Origin: Calditrichota bacterium | GTDB taxonomy: Bacteria > Calditrichota > Calditrichia > Calditrichales > Calditrichaceae | Assembly (NCBI GenBank): GCA_024278755.1 | Contig: JAJRSO010000028.1 | Coordinates: 1 to 64,000 of the forward strand | DNA: 64,000 nucleotides | Reading direction: 5' to 3' | In this document: piece after piece, positions 37,045 to 51,333 of the stretch | Layout of the letters: each line of letters begins with the position of its first letter | Numbering within the stretch: position 1 is the first letter of the stretch | Made by a program: the position numbers and the translations under genes | Notes under the pieces: model-generated | Seen by the model: only the letters and a program-made list of their open reading frames with translations | Told to the model about the DNA's origin: nothing | The model's database searches: none

Positions 37045-37373
37045 GGCGCCAATGGTTATCTGTTAAAAGATGAAAGTCCCAATAGGATTCACGAAGGTAT
37101 CCAAATGCTTATGGCCGGCGGCGCTCCCATGTCGCCCGTCGATTGTTAAACCTGTTGCGCAATCCGTTTATTGCGGAAGACTCTGTTCACAAGGAAGAAT
37201 TTGCTTTAACCAAACGGCAAGTGGGCGTTCTGGAACAGTTAAGCCAGGGGGTGGATTACATTCAAATTGCCAAAAATCTGTTTATCTCTCCGGCAACGGT
37301 GCGCAAACACATCGAAAATATCTATGAAAAGCTGCATGTGCACAATAAAATGCAGGCCGTACAAAAAGCGTAG
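37045..37373 (+). pseudogene. Decayed LuxR/NarL-type response regulator (C-terminal part)
   Basis: Three frames must be joined to read it. GANGYLLKDESP...AGGAPMSP (frame from 37045) is the end of a receiver domain. PSIVK is in the next frame (from 37136). LLRNPFIAEDSV, then LTKRQVGVLEQLSQG, IAKNLFISPATVRKHIENIY and EKLHVHNKMQAVQKA (frame from 37143, stop 37371-37373) make a complete LuxR helix-turn-helix. Two single-base insertions near 37137 and 37151 explain the shifts. The receiver's first ~85 residues, with the phosphorylated aspartate, are missing; the sequence just upstream is a hairpin-bearing repeat. The DNA-binding part might still be made from a TTG at 37143, but loss of function is more likely. 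Confidence 0.75.
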
Positions 37374-37498
37374 CAGCACCGCATTATTTAATTTTGCGAT
37401 ACTAATTGGTTGCCGTGTCTCTTTTTTTTAAAAATTCCACGGACATAGCGGTTTAAATACCTTGGCTATTTTAAAAAAAGGCAGCGCAAAGAAACGAA

Positions 37499-38410
37499 TT
37501 AATTGACCGATCCGAATTTTTTAAATTTGTTTTTAATGACAGAAATAATCAGATGCTGGTAGTAAGAGATTTTTTCACTGGTTTTCCAGTACCCTTCGGC
37601 GCCCTGGGTAAAGCCGTATTCAAATGCCTTATAAAGAGAAACGATACCTTCGTTTCCGGCCCAGTAGGTTTTTCCTTTGCCCACAAACTGCGCCCGGTGC
37701 GCGTCGCTGCTGCCCGTTACGGCGATGCGCACATTGTTCTCCCGCATTTTAGCAATCGCCTGCATATTGTATTTTACACCTTTTCCCGGAACGGCATTAA
37801 CCACTTCCACCGCGTCGAATGGCACCTCTTTAATCAAATCGCCACAGCCTAAAGTCATGTTAAGAATACGGTCAATCCATTTCGGGGAATAGGGATGGTG
37901 GGCAACGGCAATCCCTCCGGCCCGGTGAATCAGATCAACCGTTTCTCCGGCGCTTAATCCCTTGGGAATTTTCTTCATGACAAATAAGGCGCCGATATGA
38001 CCGTCCCGGCTGGAAATTTCCATGCCCGGAATAACCGCGATACGCAGACGCTTTTCATGAACCAGCCGCCGGGCTTCCCGGGCGCCGTCAATTTCATCAT
38101 GATCGGTAATGGCGATGGCGTCTAATTTTAAGGAAAGCGCCTGTTCGAGTACCCTGGCCAATAGGTCGCCGTCGGACCATTGTGTGTGTATGTGCAGATC
38201 GGCTGTGTTTTGTAAGGTAATATTTTTCTGGCCGGAAATACCTAATAAACGCAGGCCGGGTAAAAATGATTGTTCGTACGGCGTCGGTTTCCACACATCC
38301 AAATCTTCTACCGCTTCGTAATCATCCTGAGCCGTCTCTTCGTAATGGCTCAGGTTTTTTAGATCGCGCTCGATGCGGTTAAAATCGGGTTTTTGTTTTT
38401 CTAATGTCAT
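37499..38410 (-). CDS. PHP-domain metal-dependent phosphoesterase
   Basis: A 303-residue cytoplasmic protein with the PHP motifs in order: ADLHIHTQWSDGD (~67-79), AITDHDEIDGA (~98-108), IPGMEISS (~123-130), AVAHHPYSP (~170-178) and GSSDAH (~239-244). PHP proteins bind two or three metals and hydrolyse phosphoesters; stand-alone members of this length include nucleoside 3',5'-bisphosphate and oligoribonucleotide phosphatases. Which substrate applies here is not clear. The N-terminal ~60 residues are an extension before the PHP core. It lies alone on the minus strand between a decayed regulator and the Mrr-like gene. Confidence 0.85.
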   Translation of the reverse strand: MTLEKQKPDFNRIERDLKNLSHYEETAQDDYEAVEDLDVWKPTPYEQSFLPGLRLLGISGQKNITLQNTADLHIHTQWSDGDLLARVLEQALSLKLDAIAITDHDEIDGAREARRLVHEKRLRIAVIPGMEISSRDGHIGALFVMKKIPKGLSAGETVDLIHRAGGIAVAHHPYSPKWIDRILNMTLGCGDLIKEVPFDAVEVVNAVPGKGVKYNMQAIAKMRENNVRIAVTGSSDAHRAQFVGKGKTYWAGNEGIVSLYKAFEYGFTQGAEGYWKTSEKISYYQHLIISVIKNKFKKFGSVN

Positions 38411-38554
38411 GCCGTCTTTTTAGCGATTTCTATAGATTGTATTTCATTGCTTAAATATTAATTTACTCCATTTTATACTATGAAGTACTTAAAGTAACTG
38501 AAGAGATTAAAAAATTGTAGCATATAATTAGAATCCGGTTTTATAACTAATACT

Positions 38555-39469
38555 CTATTCGTCAAAATAATCAGAATCTATTTTTTTTACTTCATAATTT
38601 GACTGAGTTGATAATCCAACATTAAATTCAAACATTAAATCAGTAAGTTTTTCTCCATCAATTAAAATGATTTTATGTTCAATGCTTGATATGAATTCAT
38701 AAGCACTCTTTGGGAAAGTTGAAGTTGAAATAAAAATCCCTTTCCTTGCTTTCTTTGACAATAACGCACCTGCAAAATCTCGAATTTCTCTAACGGGTAC
38801 TGTATTGTTCCATCTTTTCGCCTGAATATAAATTATATCAAGTCCTAATTTATCTTCTTTTATTATTCCATCTATTCCCCCGTCACTAGATTTCCCAATT
38901 GCCTTCCCCGCGTCTATCCGGGAGCCACCGTATCCCATTTTTATCAATAAGTCAATGACTAAGTTCTCAAAGAAAAAAGGGCTACAACTTTTAATTGTAT
39001 CTAACAAATCACGTGACAAATCAAATTTTAATTTTTGGTAAGCATATTCAAGAGATTCTTCCGGTGTTTCTTCAGTTTCTATAGTTTCCTTTTGAGAGTC
39101 TTTGGCGTCAGATTCATTCTTTTTTCTTATCGAAATTGTAAAATCTCTAAAATCTTTAAAATTCTCTAAATCTTTAGTTCGTAAATCTATGGGGTTAGTT
39201 TTTAGAAAATTAACCCCCTGTTCTGTTATTTGATGCGTCCCTCTTTTTTCAGATTTTAAAAGTCCCGCTTTTGTTAGATAAAATCTTGCCCAGCCAACCC
39301 TGTTATCAAAAATAGCTTGGTTTCCACTTGGTAAAAGTTCTTTTTTTTCTTCATCGGTCAATTTGAAGTGTATTGCCAACGCATCTATTACTTCTCTAAA
39401 TTTGTGAACTTCATTATCACTTGTCAGTTTTAATAGAGGAAGCATTATTGTTTGATAATCAGGTATCAT
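38555..39469 (-). CDS. Mrr-family restriction endonuclease
   Basis: A 304-residue protein with an N-terminal Mrr_N winged-helix domain (~8-90: ELLPSGNQAIFDNRVGWARF, GLLKSEKRGTHQIT). After a charged linker comes the Mrr catalytic domain (~160-285: FFENLVIDLLIKMGYGG, SSDGGIDGII, IYIQAKRW). The D...D-G-G-I-D-G...Q-A-K pattern is the PD-(D/E)xK active site. Mrr enzymes cut methylated foreign DNA. No methylase gene accompanies it, as expected for a type IV enzyme. The gene and its flanks are clearly more AT-rich than the surrounding peptidase genes, which points to horizontal acquisition. The full two-domain length suggests it is intact. Confidence 0.88.
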   Translation of the reverse strand: MIPDYQTIMLPLLKLTSDNEVHKFREVIDALAIHFKLTDEEKKELLPSGNQAIFDNRVGWARFYLTKAGLLKSEKRGTHQITEQGVNFLKTNPIDLRTKDLENFKDFRDFTISIRKKNESDAKDSQKETIETEETPEESLEYAYQKLKFDLSRDLLDTIKSCSPFFFENLVIDLLIKMGYGGSRIDAGKAIGKSSDGGIDGIIKEDKLGLDIIYIQAKRWNNTVPVREIRDFAGALLSKKARKGIFISTSTFPKSAYEFISSIEHKIILIDGEKLTDLMFEFNVGLSTQSNYEVKKIDSDYFDE

Positions 39470-39562
39470 ATTATTCTCTTTGTTTCATTCTCGAATTTTG
39501 AGTCTTTCTAATCTTCGCCTATAAAAGGTGAACCTTAAAAATATATTGTACAATATTAAAAT

Positions 39563-42500
39563 TTATCGGGCCGAAAGTTTAATTTTTGCCGTCTGTTCTT
39601 TTCCTGCCCGCAGGTATTTTACTGTCACTTCATCACCCGGTTTATATTTTTTTAAGACGCCGGCGTAATCACGCAAGGTTGCTATATTGTTTTCTCCAAG
39701 CTGGATAATAATATCGCCTTTTTGCAGTCCGGCCTGCGCCGCCGGAGAATCCGTTCCGGTGTCGGCAATGCGTACCCCTTTGCCTGTATAGCTGAAATCG
39801 GGCATACTGCCGGTGGTAACGGAGCGGCTGCCGTCGCCTGTTTTACGACGCGCTGCCGGATGTTCGGAAACTCGTCCGCTAAAAGGCATCGGGGTATCGC
39901 GTTCGGCGAGATATACGATGGCTTCGCGGGTGAAAGCGGCGGTTTTGACCAGTCCGGACGGGTCAATTTTATCGACCGTGTCGGTCGGCCGGTGGTAGTC
40001 GCGGTGCGCTCCGGAAAAAACCTGTACGGCCGGAATGCCGAAGGCGATAAAACTGCCCTGGTCGCTGGCATCGAGGGGCTGGGTAATCATTTCCGATTCG
40101 ACTCCGGTTACGTATCCTGCGCCCATAAAAATAAATTTCCAGTCCCGGGCAGTGCCGCTGTTTAGTACCATTAATTTGTTTTTACCCAGTCGACCCACCG
40201 TATCGAGATTAATATTACCGATTACTTTCTTAACCGGGTATTTCCGATAGTGTTTTACATAGTAAGCCGAACCAACCAGTCCGCTTTCTTCGGCGGTAAA
40301 AGCGACAAAGACAATGGTGCGCTGCGGGTTTCCTGCCCCGGCCATAATCCGGGCAAGCTCCAGCATGACGGCAATTCCGCTGGCATTGTCGTCTGCTCCG
40401 GGATGAATTTTCCCTTCATCGCCTCTGTGCACATCGGGCCAGCCCAACCCGAGATGATCGTAGTGCGCGCTGACTACCACGGATTCTCCCGCCATTTTAG
40501 GATTTGTTCCCGGAAGAACAGCGATGATGTTTTTGACGGTTCCTTTGTCGCCGTTGGCATTTACAACGGTCTGCCAGGATTGATAATAGCTGCCGTCGTC
40601 GGCGCCCGGTTTAAGACCGGCTTTCATAAATTGGTCGGCGATGTAATGGGCGGCCTGATCCAATTCCGGCGTGCCCAGTCCGCGGCCTTTTAGTTTTTTA
40701 TCGGCCAGGAAACGAATCGTTTGCATCATACGATTAGCGGAAAATACCGGCGCTATCTGAGCCAGAGCGGGACGTTTTTTTAGATGTGGTTTTGGCTCCC
40801 CGGAGAGGGCAAGCTGAAAGGTTAACGGAGAATTTACGGCCGGCCACTGTCCTTTGGCGATATTGGCGGGTTCATTTCCTTCAAAAGCGAGATAGCTGTA
40901 TTTGCCGTAATGGGGCAGTTTACGCGCCAGTCCTGGCACGGCTTCGTCCGTTGCGGCGGTTAACCAAACAACAACCGAATTCGGATTATTCGGATGACGT
41001 ACCGATACGATGACACTGTTTTGATTTGTAGAAAGGGTTGTCTTTCCCAATGTGATTTTTTCACCGGCTAAATTGGCCGGGTAATCGGAAAGGCCTTTTT
41101 CCACTATCGGGCGGAATTTATTTTGAAGGCCAAACAGCCACACGGCTCGATCTTCGGGAAGCGTTTTAAGGTCATGATCGGTCTTTATTTCGATTTGTTT
41201 GGAGGGATCGTTAGACCAGAGTTTTGCCAGTCGACGGTAACGATTCTGTTCTGCTTTGGAGGCCTTGCCGGGTATTAGCATTAATAGTTTACCTGCGCCG
41301 AAAATCTTAGAAAGGGATGGCGGAATTTCATTTGGGTGCAGCCGACGGAAGAGCTGGAACTGGGGATCGATTTGTAGTAGCAACGGCTTGTTATCGAAAT
41401 TAAGCGTGTAGCTTTGCTGCCGTTTTTTTAATTCGAGCTTTCTAATCACGGTCTTATCGGTAAAGGTGACGGCCACGGGAACCTGCAGGGTAAACGGTTC
41501 TTCCGTCTGCACCTGCGCCAGGGTGAACGACAAAGAATAGCCCGTGGAGATAGGTTCCCGTTCCACGGCGGAAAGCCGCAGTTCCGGCGCTCCGGTACGG
41601 CTGACCCACTGTTTGAAAAAGGCTTTAAAATCTTTTCCGGTCACCTGTTCGGCGGCCAGACGAATATCATCAAAAGAAGCGAAGCGGTATTTATTTTGGC
41701 GGTAAAAGGTCTGCATCGATTTTACAAAAGCCTCGTCCCCGATCTGGTCGCGCAGCATATTAAACAGCATCATGGACTTACCGTAGCCGATAGCTTCGGT
41801 AGAGGCGCTGGTGCGGGATAGAAATTTGCTAAGAGGGAAATCATTTTCCGGCGTCACGTAATCGGTGTATTTTTGCAGCGTCGAGCGGCGGTAATTGTCG
41901 CCCTGGCCGCGTTGTTCTTTAATTAAATGATCGGCCATATAAACGGTTAGGCCTTCACACCAGTTACCATGTTTAAAATCCACATAAGCGCTGTTGCCCC
42001 ACCAGTTATGCAAAAGTTCGTGTGGGTAAGAAGAATTCAGGATAAACGGAAAACGAATAATTTTTTCACCCAGCAGGGTAAAAGAGGGCATGCCGTAGCC
42101 GGTTTCCCAGAAATTTTCCACCAGCGCAAATTTGGCAAAGGGGAAAGGCCCCACCAGTTTGCGGTACATTTCCAGATACTGGGCGGTGGTTTCCAGATAT
42201 TTATTGGCCAGCGTTTCATCCGGGGTGCGCAGGAAGGCCATTACGTCAACGGAACCCGCCGGTTTGAGATATTCGGTAAACTTGGCGCCGATTAAAAATA
42301 CTTCTTCCATCGGTTCGGGTGAATCCCAGGTCGTGATTCGGCGGTTGTCTTTCAGCTCGTGCCGGGTGCGCCGGCCCTGACTGACGGCATCCCAGCCGGC
42401 CGGAAGAGATACCGTTAGTTCAAAGGAAATTAGGTTTTCATTAAAAAAGGGAATCCATGCGCTTGCCCCGGCCAAATAGACGCCCTGGGTATCGATGATC

Positions 42501-42940
42501 CCCGGCGAGGTGGAAAAACCGCGGGCGTATTCTTCACCGATTTGCTGAATAGGGTTAAAGATCGTCCCGCCGTATTTTAAAATAATATTTAGTGGTTTTC
42601 CCATTGTGACTTTTGCTTTAAGCAGATATTTATTCTGTTTGATACGGGCGGCAACTTCCGGGGCTTCCTGATCCATCCCCAAATCTTTCGACAAGGCGTT
42701 CTCTTTGAGCAGGGAAACGCTAATACCCGGTGAGGCGGATTTAACGGTGAGGCTGTTGTTCAGGAAAAAGGTCAGTTCCTGAGCCGCCTGTTCGGCCGGA
42801 ATTGTAATGTGATCCGTAACTTCGATGGATTTCTTCGTCGGTTGTACAACAGCGCTGAGCTTGTGGTGAATGCCACTGACCTGCCCGTAAAGCAGGCTGC
42901 CGGCAAATAAAATTAGGATGAAGAAAGAACGTTTTAACAT
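39563..42940 (-). CDS. M1-M28-PDZ fusion metallopeptidase, exported
   Basis: A 1125-residue protein with a signal peptide (ending LLYGQ). Residues ~25-480 form an M1 (gluzincin) aminopeptidase-like unit with the zinc motif HELLH (H307, E308, H311) and the downstream glutamate in NWCEGLTVYMAD. Residues ~485-720 are a linker region of unclear fold. Residues ~735-1010 form a complete M28 domain: SAHYDHLGLG, HPGADDNASG, FTAEESGLVGS, NLDTVGRL and GAHRDYHRPTDT. The end (~1040-1125) is a PDZ domain (GVRIADTGTDSPAAQAGLQ, KGDIIIQLGENN). Two unrelated aminopeptidases in one chain could trim peptides in series. No sorting domain is present, so it is probably periplasmic. Confidence 0.9.
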   Translation of the reverse strand: MLKRSFFILILFAGSLLYGQVSGIHHKLSAVVQPTKKSIEVTDHITIPAEQAAQELTFFLNNSLTVKSASPGISVSLLKENALSKDLGMDQEAPEVAARIKQNKYLLKAKVTMGKPLNIILKYGGTIFNPIQQIGEEYARGFSTSPGIIDTQGVYLAGASAWIPFFNENLISFELTVSLPAGWDAVSQGRRTRHELKDNRRITTWDSPEPMEEVFLIGAKFTEYLKPAGSVDVMAFLRTPDETLANKYLETTAQYLEMYRKLVGPFPFAKFALVENFWETGYGMPSFTLLGEKIIRFPFILNSSYPHELLHNWWGNSAYVDFKHGNWCEGLTVYMADHLIKEQRGQGDNYRRSTLQKYTDYVTPENDFPLSKFLSRTSASTEAIGYGKSMMLFNMLRDQIGDEAFVKSMQTFYRQNKYRFASFDDIRLAAEQVTGKDFKAFFKQWVSRTGAPELRLSAVEREPISTGYSLSFTLAQVQTEEPFTLQVPVAVTFTDKTVIRKLELKKRQQSYTLNFDNKPLLLQIDPQFQLFRRLHPNEIPPSLSKIFGAGKLLMLIPGKASKAEQNRYRRLAKLWSNDPSKQIEIKTDHDLKTLPEDRAVWLFGLQNKFRPIVEKGLSDYPANLAGEKITLGKTTLSTNQNSVIVSVRHPNNPNSVVVWLTAATDEAVPGLARKLPHYGKYSYLAFEGNEPANIAKGQWPAVNSPLTFQLALSGEPKPHLKKRPALAQIAPVFSANRMMQTIRFLADKKLKGRGLGTPELDQAAHYIADQFMKAGLKPGADDGSYYQSWQTVVNANGDKGTVKNIIAVLPGTNPKMAGESVVVSAHYDHLGLGWPDVHRGDEGKIHPGADDNASGIAVMLELARIMAGAGNPQRTIVFVAFTAEESGLVGSAYYVKHYRKYPVKKVIGNINLDTVGRLGKNKLMVLNSGTARDWKFIFMGAGYVTGVESEMITQPLDASDQGSFIAFGIPAVQVFSGAHRDYHRPTDTVDKIDPSGLVKTAAFTREAIVYLAERDTPMPFSGRVSEHPAARRKTGDGSRSVTTGSMPDFSYTGKGVRIADTGTDSPAAQAGLQKGDIIIQLGENNIATLRDYAGVLKKYKPGDEVTVKYLRAGKEQTAKIKLSAR

Positions 42941-43273
42941 TTGTTTATCCTTTTTACTAATAAAAACGCATTTTATCGCAGAGAAAAAATAAAAATATCT
43001 TGCCTCTGTATAAAAACTATTTTTAATACAATTTCTATTTCTGAGTCCAGTCTAAAAAAACATAGCCACCGATTTCCACAGAAAGCCACCGATTGTTTTT
43101 ATTGAAATTACATTGAATAGATTCGTGTAAATTCGTGGTTTTTATAGTGACCTCATTTCTTCTAAAGCGTAGCGTTTTACTTTGCGAATCCTTTGTGGAT
43201 TCGTAAAGATTGTTTCGCTCACGTTTCATTCTCTTTACGAACCTTTAAAAAGCGCGTAAAGGATTTTACCTCT
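42941..43273. other. Intergenic region with dispersed repeat
   Basis: No gene supported in these 333 bases between two co-directional peptidase genes. It contains GCCACCGATT twice (about 43064 and 43085) and the block ATTCGTGTAAATTCGTGG. The latter is related to sequences at 36803 and 46281. Confidence 0.45.
43119..43138 (-). repeat. GCCGCGAAT dispersed repeat, copy 2
   Basis: AGATTCGTGTAAATTCGTGG matches the core AATCCGTGTAAATTCGCGG of copy 3 with two or three differences. Intergenic and without a reading frame. Confidence 0.45.
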
Positions 43274-45850
43274 CTAACGTACTACAATTTGAACGGGATT
43301 TTTAACGGTCATATATTTTTTTGCGACCCTTAGCACATCCTCCAGTTTTACGGCTTTAAGCTGCTTTAAAAAATCGCTATCGTATTGACTGTCGTTATGA
43401 AAATACAGCGAGGTTCCGAGATAGTAGCCCTGATTAATACTGGACAGTCGTCGGAACATCATCCGACCCAGATACATATTGACGGATTTCTCTAAATCTT
43501 CTTTTGTTACGTCTTGTAATATCTTTATATCAAAAAAATCCGGATATTGAGACGTTAATACATCCACATTTTGCGGACGCGTTCCCTGTTCTATATAAAA
43601 AAGCGCGCGGTTGTTTGTTTCCTGAATCCCGGCGCGCATATGGTAAGCCATGCCCTGTTTTTCACGGATATCAAAAATAATTTTATCGGCTAAAATAAGC
43701 GAAAGCGCTTTTAGAGCCGCCCTATCCTGCTCGTTTACGGTTTTACTGAACCCCCAAAACAGATAAGAACGTTTGCCGCCACCCTGCTCGTCTATCGTTA
43801 TCGGGGAAGAATGCAATTGCAATGTTTTAACATAGGGTTTTAACTCTTTTTTAAACGGTTTTCCGCTTAAGCCGGAAAACAGCGTTTGTATGGAATCCGG
43901 AGTTGCTTTCGAAACCACGGAAACGATGATATTTCCTGCCTGAAAATATTCCCTGGCGAAGGATAGTAAATTTTTGTAGGTAAGTTCAGGCGCATTGTCA
44001 TCAAACGGTGAAGCTTCATACAGATATTCTTTATAATACTGTTTGAATTGTTTCTTTGCCGGATCACTACCCATCCTCATGGAATTGTTCCGGCTAAATT
44101 TGGCCATTGCTTTGGCAAATTCCTTTGGGGTGGGCGTAAATCCGTTCATCTGCTTGTTCAGATACCCAATCACCCCGGGAATATCATCGGCCAGCCCTTC
44201 CACACGGATATATCCGAAATCGGGATTCAGGTAAATATCATCCATAGGCAGATAGGCGTTGTCGTTCACTTTAAAAGTAAGTCCAAAGCGGTTACTGAAT
44301 TTTTGATTTTTTTCCGTTTTCATCCGTTGACCAAAACACTCGTGCAGTATTTTTGCGATATCTTTACCGTATTTTGTTTCAAACGGCGCTTTGTGTTTAA
44401 ACAGATAGTGAATGGCAAGTAAATCGCTGGCTTTATTCTGGCGGGCAATTAATGTAAGGCCGCTGTCAAAATGGTTGAATAGCTTTGCTTTTGCAAGTGT
44501 TTTTTCTGTTTCGGCGTTTTCTTTTTGCGATGGAAGCTGAAACACAACGATTGGCTCTGCCTGAATGGTAAAGGAGTTTAATCCCTTCGCGGCAGGCCAA
44601 TAGTCATTTCCGGAGTAAGAATCCAGAGCTGCTTCAAATCCGTTTACGGCAATATAATGCGCATTGAAAATACCAAACATATGTGGTTTTTCGATATTCT
44701 TATAAAAAGAGGTTCGTGTTTTGGCGGCATCCGCTTCCACTACCTCTTTATCAAACTGAAAATTTTTTCTATTATTTAATTCTTTGTGAAGCGCCGCAAT
44801 AAGTGGTTTATCGTTTTCATCAGAATGTTTCAGTTTTAAAGTGGCCTGTACGAAACTTTTTACCGGCGTTTGACGGGTTGTGATGTGTACGGACTTTACC
44901 TTATCGGACAATGACTCCTGCAGTTTTTCGGCAATCGTAGAGAGCTTTTTATCCAGAAGTTCAAAAAACGTTACGCTGTGTTTTCCGGGTAGCTCATAAA
45001 AGCATTCCAGTAAAGGGTCTTTTCCATCATAAAAGCGATGGAATAGTTGCCCGCTTTCGGGTGCTTTTAAATGTGTTTTATCAAATCCGGTACTCCACCC
45101 GGATACTGCGCTGTGATACACTAATCCCGGCGCTTCTTTGCCATAAATATTACGAACCATTTTTAGCATTCGGGCGCTGTCGAAATGACCGATGACACTC
45201 ATTAGCATATTGTTTGGCACATAATTGTTTTTATAGAACTCAAACACCTCGTCGCGATCCATATGTTCGATGGTGGCATACGTACCCAGCGTAGGCAGCG
45301 AAAGCGCATGTCCGTTATATAAAACGGAAATTACGTTACGTTCGGCCTGTTCGTCCGCATCGGCCAGCGATTTGGATATCTCTTCCAAAACAATGCCCTT
45401 TTCTTTTAGGAATTTTTTCTCGGGAAGGGTGGAATGGAAGAGCATATCGGCCTGAATCTCCATTCCCTGACGGATATTTTCGGTAGGCGTAACCATCATG
45501 AAATTGGTGTAATATTCCGAAGTGTTGGCATTGTTGTAACCGCCAGCCCGGTCAGTATCATCATAAAGCTGTTTTTGAGTGCGGCTGGTGGTGCCGTTAA
45601 AAAGCAGATGTTCCAGCATATGGCTCATCCCGCTGCTGGCAAATGTTTCGTACGCCGAACCGACCTTTACGACAACGTTTACGCCTACCATGGGCAAGGC
45701 CGGATTTTCGATCAGTAACACCTGCATGCCATTATCCAGCAGATGAATGGAAACGCCTTGTGGCAGGCTTTGGGTTTTTCCGGAAAACGGACTGAATAAA
45801 AACAAAGCCGTAATAAAAAATATAGAAACGCGTATTTTTGAAAAAAACAT
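43274..45850 (-). CDS. M16-family zinc peptidase, exported
   Basis: An 858-residue protein with a signal peptide (ending SGKTQ). It has two pitrilysin-like halves, each a pair of M16 domains. The inverted zinc motif is complete: HMLEH at residues 77-81 within SGMSHMLEHLLFNGTTS, followed by the Q-L-Y-D-x3-A-G-G-Y-N-N segment and the EISK(S) region with a downstream glutamate. The second half (~550-858) lacks a zinc motif, as is normal, and keeps an R/Y region (REKQGMAYHMRAG). M16 enzymes degrade small peptides in an enclosed chamber. Lying beside the M1-M28 fusion, it probably belongs to the same periplasmic peptide breakdown route fed by the secreted proteases. Confidence 0.9.
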   Translation of the reverse strand: MFFSKIRVSIFFITALFLFSPFSGKTQSLPQGVSIHLLDNGMQVLLIENPALPMVGVNVVVKVGSAYETFASSGMSHMLEHLLFNGTTSRTQKQLYDDTDRAGGYNNANTSEYYTNFMMVTPTENIRQGMEIQADMLFHSTLPEKKFLKEKGIVLEEISKSLADADEQAERNVISVLYNGHALSLPTLGTYATIEHMDRDEVFEFYKNNYVPNNMLMSVIGHFDSARMLKMVRNIYGKEAPGLVYHSAVSGWSTGFDKTHLKAPESGQLFHRFYDGKDPLLECFYELPGKHSVTFFELLDKKLSTIAEKLQESLSDKVKSVHITTRQTPVKSFVQATLKLKHSDENDKPLIAALHKELNNRKNFQFDKEVVEADAAKTRTSFYKNIEKPHMFGIFNAHYIAVNGFEAALDSYSGNDYWPAAKGLNSFTIQAEPIVVFQLPSQKENAETEKTLAKAKLFNHFDSGLTLIARQNKASDLLAIHYLFKHKAPFETKYGKDIAKILHECFGQRMKTEKNQKFSNRFGLTFKVNDNAYLPMDDIYLNPDFGYIRVEGLADDIPGVIGYLNKQMNGFTPTPKEFAKAMAKFSRNNSMRMGSDPAKKQFKQYYKEYLYEASPFDDNAPELTYKNLLSFAREYFQAGNIIVSVVSKATPDSIQTLFSGLSGKPFKKELKPYVKTLQLHSSPITIDEQGGGKRSYLFWGFSKTVNEQDRAALKALSLILADKIIFDIREKQGMAYHMRAGIQETNNRALFYIEQGTRPQNVDVLTSQYPDFFDIKILQDVTKEDLEKSVNMYLGRMMFRRLSSINQGYYLGTSLYFHNDSQYDSDFLKQLKAVKLEDVLRVAKKYMTVKNPVQIVVR

Positions 45851-46483
45851 CTATCTTCTCCTTATATGAAATAATTTGATACAATGAAATTGGAAATTTG
45901 TTTCATTTGCAATTGTAACAGAATGTAACGTTTTTTTGCCGATTCGATCAGATGTCTTACACCCGTTAATACGCAGCAAATAAATGAAAATAAAGATTAA
46001 TAAAATGAAAGTAAAATTTATTGAGAGTCATTAAAATAACGGGCTTTATGTCGATTCGCATGGGTAATAGGAAATAAAAAAAATATAACCACTGAATTAC
46101 ATAATGCCAGAAGCGGACAGGCCGAAAATCCATTTTAAAAGACTACCGATTTTTCTGTGTCTGCTTTTAAACAGGCTTTAAAAGGTTTTGGTCAATATGT
46201 GCATCCACTATAAAAGCCGCTAATTTTGCGAATTAACGCGAATATTTTTAACCGGGCATTAAAAAACGAGCATCCTGTCTGTGAATCCGTGTAAATTCGC
46301 GGCATTTTTTTTAAAGAATGTTGCCCAAATAATACGTATAACGCCAAAACCATATTTTAAAACATCTAAATAAAGATCGCTTTATTTATTCCGATACTCC
46401 GTTAAAGTGTCTTAACAAATAGGTATAAAGCAGAAAAGACCCACTCCTTTTTTAATAAATGAACCTGAAAAGCAGGTACCCTT
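45851..46483. other. Long intergenic region between divergent genes
   Basis: 633 bases between the reverse M16 gene and the forward hybrid kinase gene. No reading frame of interest, terminator or tRNA was found. It holds copy 3 of the GCCGCGAAT repeat (46216-46303) and should contain promoters for both divergent genes, but no clear consensus stands out in the AT-rich sequence. Confidence 0.5.
46216..46303. repeat. GCCGCGAAT dispersed repeat, copy 3, as an imperfect inverted pair
   Basis: The left arm begins GCCGCTAATTTTGCGAATTA (from 46216). The right arm GTGAATCCGTGTAAATTCGC (46281-46300) with GGC after it is its approximate reverse complement. The ~90-base unit could fold as one long hairpin. 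Related half-units occur at 36803 and 43119. Confidence 0.5.
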
Positions 46484-51118
<4,635 letters not shown>

Positions 51119-51333
51119 CTTAAGCGTTTACACCGTCGGCTCATACTGTTGCAAAAAATATCCGCTTGACCGCAAATAATTAATATTTTTCTCTTCCCGA
51201 ACGAATATTTAATTAGCAGATGGAATTTTGCAATCTGTCCCGGAATTGGTTAAAATAAAAATATCCGTATTTAATGGGGAATCGTACCTCACGGTTCCGA
51301 ATATTTAAAATTATTATGGTTAGGATAAAAAAG

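Noticed and set aside
36882-37073. 63-codon forward frame before the decayed regulator
   Set aside because: It shows no receiver-domain motif and runs through two hairpins. It looks like repeat sequence rather than the missing receiver N terminus.
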